A stretch of DNA of 9,834 nucleotides from Dehalococcoidia bacterium UBA1328 (GTDB taxonomy: Bacteria; Chloroflexota; Dehalococcoidia; Lucifugimonadales; Lucifugimonadaceae), in the NCBI GenBank assembly GCA_002306815.1, contig DBTA01000059.1, forward strand, positions 1-9,834. Reading direction: 5' to 3'. The notes below the pieces were generated by a model, which saw only the letters and a list, made by a program, of their open reading frames with translations, searched no databases and was not told the DNA's origin. Made by a program: the position numbers and the translations under genes. Shown piece by piece: positions 1 through 5,952 of this stretch. Numbering within the stretch: the first letter of the stretch is position 1; every line of letters begins with the position of its first letter.

Positions 1-523
1 GGAGAATGCGGAATCCACTGTTCGGTTGTAAAAGTACATATTTCGACTGCAAAAAAAGCTGTCGAGAATCGCCCCACAAGCACCGCTTGCATTTGAGCGT
101 AACAAGAACTCTACCTCGCCAAAATCGAGAGAGTCAACAAGAATATGACGAATTTCGACGCGGATTTTTTAGGTTCCGCTTCCAATACCGATTTCGACCC
201 ATATTCACGAGCTTTCTGACACCCATACTTTTCGCGTTCTCGCAATAATCATCGCGTGAATTTTCCTGCGAGTTTGAAGCGCTGAAAATGAGTAGACATC
301 AGACCGTGATCACTCCTTTAATTTAAGGCAAATACTGCGGGTCTGTCGCATAAAGCAATCGCCGGCCAAGATTTAATCCGATGACACTGACATCGAGGCC
401 TATCCAGGCCTTCATGCCTGATATACTTCATTCGCAACAACCTGTTGCATTATTTGGCCGGTCCGTTCGCGACTCAGAATTGGCAGCTACGCGGATCGGT
501 GGCGCGTAACAAGGGAGTACGAG
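1..523. other. Left flank without a supported gene
   Basis: I see no recognisable coding region, tRNA or rRNA here. The first 31 bases could be the tail of a gene lying to the left: frame 2 stops at 29-31 and frame 1 at 94-96, but the fragments are too short to identify. An 80-codon frame from position 6 has no family resemblance. Small dyads are present: the palindrome GTGATCAC at 306-313, and a hairpin with AGGCCT arms at 396-401 and 406-411 around the loop ATCC. The hairpin sits just before the putative purA promoter. The last 100 bases are best read as the purA promoter and leader. Confidence 0.6.
419..427 (+). promoter_or_regulatory. Putative extended -10 promoter for purA
   Basis: The bases TGATATACT match an extended -10 element (TG, one base, then TATACT, five of six to TATAAT). 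No good -35 box lies 16-18 bases upstream, as is common for extended -10 promoters. Transcription would start near 434, giving a leader of roughly 90 bases before the purA ATG. A small hairpin with AGGCCT arms (396-411) lies directly upstream and could be an operator or the end of an earlier transcript. This is inference from motif alone. Confidence 0.4.
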
Positions 524-1801
524 ATGCCGGCATACGCCGTCATTGGTGCCCAGTGGGGCGACGAAGGTAAAGGGAAGATTATTGATTTCCTCGCCGAAAA
601 CGCTGCGGTAATCGCACGATACTCCGGTGGCAACAACGCCGGACACACCGTTATCAACGACGCAGGCACGTTCAAACTGCACCTCGTGCCGTCTGGAATT
701 TGCTGGCCGCACGCAATGAATGTGATCGGTAATGGCGTTGTTGTCGATCCTGAAGTACTCCTTAAAGAGATTGGTGAGAACGATCTCGCACCTGAACGGC
801 TCGCGGTGAGCGATCGCGCCCACCTGATCATGCCTTATCACATAGTCCTTGATGAGCTGGAAGAGAAGCGGCGGGGTAACGCCGCTATTGGCACCACGGG
901 CCGTGGTGTTGGTCCGGCTTACGTAGACAAGGTTTCACGCCAGGGCATCCGGGTTGGTGAACTGCTCGATCCAGAAGACCTAGCTATGCGACTTCCGGAG
1001 ATAGTCGCTTTCAAAAACGAGGTGATCACAAAGATCTACGGCGGCGATCCTGTCGATCTTGACGAAATTTTTGCCTTGACTAACAAGTGGGCATCAAAAT
1101 TGTCTGCTTTCATTAGGCCAGTTGAAAATCTGGTCGCCGACGCGCTTAATAAAGACGAGAACGTGATTATCGAGGGTGCGCAGGGAGCATTGCTCGACCT
1201 CGATCATGGCACGTATCCGTATGTCACCAGTTCTAACCCAACGGTTGGCGGAACTCTCACCGGTCTCGGCATGGGACCAAGCTCTTATGGTGGTGTTGCA
1301 GGAGTTTTCAAGGCGTACTGCACTCGCGTTGGTTCTGGTCCATTCCCGACCGAAATTCACGGTGATCAAGGCGATCGAATCCGCGAAATGGCGGGGGAGT
1401 TCGGTGTGACAACTGGACGGGCGCGCCGAATCGGATGGTTCGATGGTGTTGCAGCGAAGTACTCCGCCCGAGTCAACGGGTTTGACGGAATGATCATCAC
1501 CCGCCTCGATACGCTCGACGGCTGGGACGAAATCAAGATCTGCGTCGCCTACGAGATTGACGGTGTTCCCACCGACCAGTTCCCGGTGGATGCTGTAACG
1601 CTAGATCGCGCCGAGCCGATCTATGAATCAGTAGCGGGATGGTCCGAGTCAACCAGAGCTATCACTAAGCCTGAACAAATTAACCCTGGTGCCAAAGCCT
1701 ACTTGGACAAGCTAGAAGAAGTTGTGGGAATTCCCGTCAAGGTTGTGTCGACCGGGCCACACCGTAACGAAACACTGGTCATTCAAGACCTGCTCGACTA
1801 A
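524..1801 (+). CDS. purA: Adenylosuccinate synthetase
   Basis: This enzyme joins IMP and aspartate using GTP to make adenylosuccinate, the first committed step from IMP to AMP, in the cytoplasm. At 425 residues it is full length for the family (about 430). The N-terminus carries the GAQWGDEGKGK loop (residues 8-18) with catalytic Asp13, and NNAGHT with catalytic His41. GTTGRGVGPAY (123-133), EGAQGALLDLDHGTYP (217-232), TTGRARRIGW (296-305), TRLDTLDG (326-333) and the STGPHRNET segment (409-417) are all family signatures. The ATG at 524 is well supported: GGGAG at 513-517 sits six bases upstream, and the protein starts right before the signature loop. It appears to be a single-gene plus-strand unit converging on yvcK. 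The identification is secure. Confidence 0.98.
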   Translation: MPAYAVIGAQWGDEGKGKIIDFLAENAAVIARYSGGNNAGHTVINDAGTFKLHLVPSGICWPHAMNVIGNGVVVDPEVLLKEIGENDLAPERLAVSDRAHLIMPYHIVLDELEEKRRGNAAIGTTGRGVGPAYVDKVSRQGIRVGELLDPEDLAMRLPEIVAFKNEVITKIYGGDPVDLDEIFALTNKWASKLSAFIRPVENLVADALNKDENVIIEGAQGALLDLDHGTYPYVTSSNPTVGGTLTGLGMGPSSYGGVAGVFKAYCTRVGSGPFPTEIHGDQGDRIREMAGEFGVTTGRARRIGWFDGVAAKYSARVNGFDGMIITRLDTLDGWDEIKICVAYEIDGVPTDQFPVDAVTLDRAEPIYESVAGWSESTRAITKPEQINPGAKAYLDKLEEVVGIPVKVVSTGPHRNETLVIQDLLD

Positions 1802-1821
1802 CCAACTCTGATTCGTATCTG

Positions 1822-1863
1822 GACCGCTCAGCCCTGCCTAATCTAGGTCGTGACTGAGCGGTC
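1822..1863. terminator. Terminator-like stem between convergent purA and yvcK
   Basis: A perfect 10-bp inverted repeat, GACCGCTCAG at 1822-1831 and CTGAGCGGTC at 1854-1863, encloses a 22-base loop. The loop holds a smaller CCTA/TAGG stem at 1837-1847. For purA, the stem begins about 20 bases after the stop and is followed by TTTC, a poor U-tract. For yvcK, the stem includes the stop codon (1838-1840) and the last codons, with no U-run after it. It probably ends or stabilises purA mRNA, and might act in both directions. Lack of a strong U-tract limits confidence. Confidence 0.5.
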
Positions 1864-2851
1864 TTTCAGTCGGGTCCTCGATGGACGCCATCACGATGTC
1901 GGCGAGTTTGCCAGAGTTATGCCTCACGCTTAGACCGTCGATGTAGGCGAGATCCGCAACCATAATCTGGTGTGCGTACTTCTCAGCACTTCCGTTGTCC
2001 AACTCGACAGGTGACGCGATTTCTTTAGCGTAAACATCCAAAACTTCCTTGCTGAACTCAGTGTGATTCACCAAAAGGTAATCGAGCTTACGCCCGCCTA
2101 AGTAGCTGACAACTTGTGATGCGAAGTTGGAAGCGCTGTAGCCGGAAGTTTCTCCGAGCTTGGTCATCAAATTACAGGCGTAAATTACCGGTGCCCCCGA
2201 CTCATTTATAGCGTCGCTTACGCCATCAACAAGAAGGTTCGGAATCACACTCGTGTAGAGGTCTCCAGGACCGAGGAGGATTGCGTCTGCTTCCATTAGC
2301 GCACCTATCGCTCGAGGGTTGGGCTTAACCTCGGCATCGAGAAATACTTCACTAATTCCAGGTCCGTTGGCACCTCTCAGATCAATAGCGGACTCGGTGC
2401 GTATGACTTCGCCGTTTATCAACCTAGCGCAAAGATGCGCTTCACCCAAGGTTACCGGCACAACTTGACCATCCAACTGGAGCATATACGACAGTTCGTC
2501 AATGGCTCCTTGAACGCCGCCGTAAACGGTGGTTAGGGCCGCAAGTATGAGGTTTCCGACGCTATGTCCGTTAAGACTTGACTTCGAATCAAATCTGAAA
2601 TCCAGTGCGCTGTTCAGCACTGCGACCTGTTCGTTGTCGCCGGGGCTCAAGGCAAGCAAGCATTGGCGGATATCGCCTAAAGGTGGGTAACCGAACTCAT
2701 CTCTCAGAATACCTGTGCTTCCGCCACTGTCGAACATTGTGACGATCGCAGTGAGACTGGTGTCGTGCGCCTTCAAGCCGCGCAGCGCAGCTGAAGACCC
2801 GCTGCCTCCCCCAATCACCACAATATTTTTTCGACCAGTACTCAAAATCAA
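1838..2851 (-). CDS. yvcK: YvcK/GlmR family (CofD-like) protein
   Basis: This is a YvcK-type member of the CofD-like family. Bacillus YvcK (GlmR) binds UDP-GlcNAc and controls carbon flow into peptidoglycan precursors, and is needed for growth on gluconeogenic carbon. Here that role is inferred from family. Visible signatures are the nucleotide-binding loop IGGGSGSSAALRGL (13-26), DSGGSTGILRDEFGYPPLGD (41-60), GHSVGNLILAAL (95-106) and the GPGDLYTSVIPNLLVDG segment (194-210). The length of 337 residues is normal. The start is TTG: AAGG at 2856-2859 lies only 4 bases from the TTG at 2851 but 10 bases from a second TTG at 2845, so the protein may begin two residues later. It follows dapA after 153 bases, so it is either last in that operon or separately transcribed. 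Its 3' end lies in the shared terminator-like stem. Confidence 0.93.
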   Translation of the reverse strand: MILSTGRKNIVVIGGGSGSSAALRGLKAHDTSLTAIVTMFDSGGSTGILRDEFGYPPLGDIRQCLLALSPGDNEQVAVLNSALDFRFDSKSSLNGHSVGNLILAALTTVYGGVQGAIDELSYMLQLDGQVVPVTLGEAHLCARLINGEVIRTESAIDLRGANGPGISEVFLDAEVKPNPRAIGALMEADAILLGPGDLYTSVIPNLLVDGVSDAINESGAPVIYACNLMTKLGETSGYSASNFASQVVSYLGGRKLDYLLVNHTEFSKEVLDVYAKEIASPVELDNGSAEKYAHQIMVADLAYIDGLSVRHNSGKLADIVMASIEDPTERPLSHDLD

Positions 2852-3004
2852 GTTACCTTGCGACTAAGTCGATCATGCCGTAACCCGGTCAGATTGCCAC
2901 AAATCAGCACGCCCGCGCATTCAGCACAATGTGCGGAAACGGTGAATTTAAAGCGCGTTTTTTCAATGAACACCGTACATAGCTATGCCCAGCCACACGC
3001 CGCG
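2852..3004. other. dapA-yvcK intergenic region with small dyads
   Basis: This 153-base gap separates dapA from yvcK, longer than the dapB-asd and asd-dapA gaps. It holds a 10-bp palindrome CATAGCTATG (2978-2987), an 11-base dyad GCACAATGTGC (2924-2934), and arms ACGGTG (2939-2944) and CACCGT (2971-2976) around a 26-base loop. None is followed by a U-run on the minus strand, so I do not call a terminator, and I find no convincing -35/-10 pair for yvcK. The dyads could be operator sites or mRNA processing structures, or chance. Confidence 0.35.
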
Positions 3005-3904
3005 TTACTCCGAAAGATCTATTGAGTACTGATCCATAATCGGGTCGAATTTCTTGCTGAACGCTTCGAGTTCTCCGGATTCAGGAACCATTGGTAAACG
3101 CGCAGGGCCAACATCAAATCCTGAACGATTCATGGCGTAGCGAATCGGAATGGGGTTAGTGATGTAGAACAAAGCGTTAAAGATCGGCAACAATCGAAGA
3201 TGTTCCGCTGCACCTGCTTCGACATCGCCTTCGAGGATCAGTCCCATCATTTTCTGGATCTGACCGCTAATGATGTTTCCTGCGACGCTGACAATTCCGT
3301 ATCCGCCCGTTGCCATGGTCGCGAAAATCTCGTTGTCGTTCCCACTCCACACGTTAAAACCGTCTGGTGAGTCTTTGATCACGTAGGCAATCTGATCGGG
3401 ATCACTCGAAGCTTCCTTCACTCCAACAATGTTCGGCACTTCAGCTAGACGAAGCGTTGTAGCGACGTCCATGTTCAGTGATGTGCGGGACGGCACGTTA
3501 TAGAGAATTCCAGGTATCGAGACTGCATCGGCAATAGCCGTAAAGTGCTGATAAAGTCCACCCATAGTTGGCTTGTTGTAAGCCGGAACCGTGAGCAAAA
3601 GCGCATCTACACCTACCTTCTCCGCCTCACGAGAAAGCGCGACCGAACCGCGGGTGTTGTTGTTGGTCGTCCCGGCCACTACGGCACCATCTTCACCGAT
3701 GACATCTTTTACTTCGGAAAAGAGCTGAAGCAGCTCGTCGTCGCCCATGCTCGGAGCTTCACCAGTAGTACCACCGATCACAAGACCGTCAGATCCTGAC
3801 TTCAAGAGCGCCTTGGCCAGTTCGCGTGCTCTTGCATAATCAACATCGCCCTCTTCAGTGAAGGGGGTGACCATAGCCGTCAGTAGTCGCCCTAGTTCTG
3901 CCAT
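3005..3904 (-). CDS. dapA: 4-hydroxy-tetrahydrodipicolinate synthase
   Basis: DapA condenses pyruvate with aspartate semialdehyde, the committed step of diaminopimelate and lysine synthesis, in the cytoplasm. The protein has 299 residues, the usual TIM-barrel size. GGTTGEAPSM (44-53) contains the Thr of the proton relay, PAYNKP carries Tyr109, YNVPSRT holds Tyr135 and substrate-binding Arg140, and GVKEAS places the Schiff-base lysine at Lys163. SGND (187-190), the GGYGIVSVAGN turn (200-210) and NPIPIRYA (250-257) are also typical. The common YYN is AYN here, but the catalytic second Tyr is kept. The ATG at 3904 has GAGAGG at 3916-3921 upstream, mostly displayed in a hairpin loop. It follows asd by 40 bases, so co-transcription with its substrate-producing enzyme is likely. 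Confidence 0.98.
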   Translation of the reverse strand: MAELGRLLTAMVTPFTEEGDVDYARARELAKALLKSGSDGLVIGGTTGEAPSMGDDELLQLFSEVKDVIGEDGAVVAGTTNNNTRGSVALSREAEKVGVDALLLTVPAYNKPTMGGLYQHFTAIADAVSIPGILYNVPSRTSLNMDVATTLRLAEVPNIVGVKEASSDPDQIAYVIKDSPDGFNVWSGNDNEIFATMATGGYGIVSVAGNIISGQIQKMMGLILEGDVEAGAAEHLRLLPIFNALFYITNPIPIRYAMNRSGFDVGPARLPMVPESGELEAFSKKFDPIMDQYSIDLSE

Positions 3905-3910
3905 TTTGTG

Positions 3911-3927
3911 ACCGACCTCTCGTCGGT
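3911..3927 (-). promoter_or_regulatory. Hairpin presenting the dapA Shine-Dalgarno
   Basis: On the minus-strand RNA, ACCGAC and GTCGGT (plus-strand 3922-3927 and 3911-3916) form a perfect 6-bp stem around the five-base loop GAGAG (3917-3921). That loop plus the first stem base make up the dapA Shine-Dalgarno sequence, about 11 bases from the ATG. A loop-displayed site may stay accessible or be a target for an antisense RNA or protein. The pairing is seen in the sequence, while any regulatory role is inference. Confidence 0.35.
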
Positions 3928-3944
3928 GAAATATTTTGAAGTGA

Positions 3945-4982
3945 TTATCGTTGTGATGCTGGCTTTAGCGCATCCCGGCGAACCGCTTCATCCATGATCT
4001 GAAGAGCGTTCAGCGCCGCGCCCTTGCGCAGGTTGTCACACGAAAGCCACAACGCAATACCGTTCTCGTGAGCAATGTCCTTTCGGATTCGCCCTACCAG
4101 AACCTCATTGCGACCTGTTGCTTTGATTGGCATAGGGTATTCATTCTTAGAGGGATCGTCTACAACGATCACCCCGTCATACTCAGAAAGAACGCGCTTT
4201 GCTTCCTGAACGGTAACGTCCGACTCGAACTCGATTTGCACCGACTCACTGTGTGAAACCTCGACCGGCACACGCACGCAGGTCGCAGATACCGGGAGTT
4301 CGTCATCGTGAAGAATTTTGCGTGATTCACGAAGCATCTTGTGCTCTTCTTTGGTGTATCCGTCATCAAGGAAGTCGTCGACATGCGGCAGCACATTGAA
4401 AGCAATTTCGTGAGGGTAGACTTCAGGTTTCGCCTCACCGCCGTCAAGGACGGTTCGGGACTGCTCCAGCAATTCTTCATTGGCTGCAACCCCAGTTCCA
4501 GTAGTCGACTGGTAAGTGGCGACGGTGACAGCCTTTACCGGAGCCACTGCCCGCAATGCATCGAGCACCATCACCAGTGGAGTACTCGTGCAGTTCGGAG
4601 TCGAGACAATACCTGGATGCCAGTCAATGTCATCGCCGTTTACTTCAGGAACGACCAAAGGGATAGACGGATCCATCCGGAAGATCGACCCTTTGTCGAT
4701 AACAAACACACCCTTGTCGACGGCCTTGTGAGCGAGTCGTCTACTTACGTATCCACCTGCGGCAAAAAGTGCTACATCGATTCCTTCGAAGGCATCTTCA
4801 GTCGCGTGAATCACAGTAAGTTCAGCACCGCCGTAGCGAATCTTCTTTCCGGCCGATCTCTCCGACGCCATCAGCGTGATCTTGTCGGCGGGATGGTTAC
4901 GCTCTAGCAAAATTTCGAGCGCTGTACCGCCAGCGGCACCAGTGGCACCCACAACTGCGATATTAGTTTCGTTACTGTTCAT
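3945..4982 (-). CDS. asd: Aspartate-semialdehyde dehydrogenase
   Basis: Asd reduces aspartyl phosphate with NADPH to aspartate semialdehyde, the branch point for lysine/diaminopimelate and for threonine and methionine. The 345-residue protein is the normal size. The NADP-binding loop GATGAAGG is at 12-19 and FAAGG at 73-77. The catalytic cysteine is Cys131 in PNCTST, and CVRVPVEVSHSES (235-247) carries the substrate arginine Arg237 and acid/base His244. The C-terminal DNLRKGAALNALQI (316-329) is a strong family signature. FRMDPSIPLVVPEVN (101-115) is also conserved, preceded by DKGSI. The ATG at 4982 puts the Rossmann strand at residues 7-11 as expected, although the Shine-Dalgarno (GAGA) is weak. 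It lies between dapB and dapA, so three lysine-pathway enzymes form one block. Confidence 0.98.
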   Translation of the reverse strand: MNSNETNIAVVGATGAAGGTALEILLERNHPADKITLMASERSAGKKIRYGGAELTVIHATEDAFEGIDVALFAAGGYVSRRLAHKAVDKGVFVIDKGSIFRMDPSIPLVVPEVNGDDIDWHPGIVSTPNCTSTPLVMVLDALRAVAPVKAVTVATYQSTTGTGVAANEELLEQSRTVLDGGEAKPEVYPHEIAFNVLPHVDDFLDDGYTKEEHKMLRESRKILHDDELPVSATCVRVPVEVSHSESVQIEFESDVTVQEAKRVLSEYDGVIVVDDPSKNEYPMPIKATGRNEVLVGRIRKDIAHENGIALWLSCDNLRKGAALNALQIMDEAVRRDALKPASQR

Positions 4983-5077
4983 TTCGGTATCTCAAGAATT
5001 GCGCGGCTCACACTAGATATTAGAGCGAGCAGCGCGACTCACCAACAGTGGTTCAGTAGTAATTAGTGATTAGGGAA

Positions 5078-5110
5078 AGCCAACACTCACCAGTTATGCA
5101 AAGGTTGGCT
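5078..5110 (-). other. Stem-loop at the dapB stop codon
   Basis: A 7-bp inverted repeat, AGCCAAC at 5078-5084 and GTTGGCT at 5104-5110, surrounds a 19-base loop. It includes two bases of the dapB stop codon (5109-5111). The minus-strand RNA continues with UUUCCC and no clear U-tract, so it is unlikely to be a full terminator. It could be a processing or mRNA-stability element between dapB and asd. By eye only. Confidence 0.3.
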
Positions 5111-5924
5111 ACGGCTTGGACTTGTCGAGTCCCAGAACGCTAGCCAGTCCGATAACCAGCGAATCCTGATCCACAACGTGCTTCACACCGATCATGACAC
5201 CTGGCATAAAACTTTCGCGGTTGATCGAATCATGGATCATCGTCAGCGTTTGACCCAGCGCGCCAAACACCACCTCGTGCCTAGCTACTCGGCCCGGCAT
5301 TCTTGCGCTGTGAACGTTTATGCCCTGGAAATCTCCACCCCGCGTACCATCTAATGTTTGGAGTTCTGCGACATTTTGTTTGAAGCCCTTACCTCGCCCT
5401 TCAATCATCGACTCGGCGATCGAGAGAGCCGTCCCCGAAGGTGCATCGACTTTCATTTCGTGATGGCTCTCAAGCAGGTCGGCGTAATCGAAGTATTTCG
5501 AAGCGATACCCGCCATATGCATGAGCACTACCCCGCCGATCGCGAAATTCGACGCAGAAATTACTCCGACACCTTTAGCTGCGGATGCCCGACCAATCTC
5601 GTCTAGATCCTCAGGTGATAGTCCCGTCGATCCAGATACAACACGTACGCCAGCGTCGATACACGTCAAGATCGACTCTTTGGCGCCCTCACCGTTCGTA
5701 AAGTCCACTACTACATCAGGTTTCGTCGACTCAAACAAGCCATCGAGACTAGTGGTCAGACGAACAGAGACCGATGTACCGGCAATTTCGATGATGTCAC
5801 CACTAGCAGCAATATCCACACCGCCAATGGGAGTAACTCCGTCTTCAGCTACCGCTGCGGTAAGAACGGTTGAACCCATTCTCCCGAGCGCACCATTTAC
5901 CGCAACTGTAATTTCCGATGACAT
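5109..5924 (-). CDS. dapB: 4-hydroxy-tetrahydrodipicolinate reductase
   Basis: DapB reduces the DapA product with NAD(P)H to tetrahydrodipicolinate, the second step of the diaminopimelate branch. The 271-residue protein matches the family length. The dinucleotide-binding loop NGALGRMG is at 10-17, followed by VVDFTNGEG (72-80), SGSTGL (97-102) and ASNFAIGG (124-131). The active-site block ESHHEMKVDAPSGTAL (152-167) contains the catalytic His154/His155 pair, Lys158 and the substrate loop. SARMPGRVARHEVVFG (206-221) is the family's C-terminal signature. The ATG at 5924 is 28 bases after the pnp stop, with AGAAG about five bases upstream, so transcription from pnp is likely continuous. Asd and DapA follow it on the same strand. 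Confidence 0.98.
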   Translation of the reverse strand: MSSEITVAVNGALGRMGSTVLTAAVAEDGVTPIGGVDIAASGDIIEIAGTSVSVRLTTSLDGLFESTKPDVVVDFTNGEGAKESILTCIDAGVRVVSGSTGLSPEDLDEIGRASAAKGVGVISASNFAIGGVVLMHMAGIASKYFDYADLLESHHEMKVDAPSGTALSIAESMIEGRGKGFKQNVAELQTLDGTRGGDFQGINVHSARMPGRVARHEVVFGALGQTLTMIHDSINRESFMPGVMIGVKHVVDQDSLVIGLASVLGLDKSKP

Positions 5925-5952
5925 CGCGTCTTCTGAATTCTCTGTTTACTTT

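Noticed and set aside
6..248. 80-codon plus-strand frame at the left edge
   Set aside because: No family resemblance, Phe/Arg-rich low-complexity C-terminus, and GGAGA directly abuts the ATG with no proper spacing. It is probably chance.
428..841. Minus-strand frames over the start of purA
   Set aside because: They lie antisense to the highly conserved purA N-terminus and have no family resemblance.
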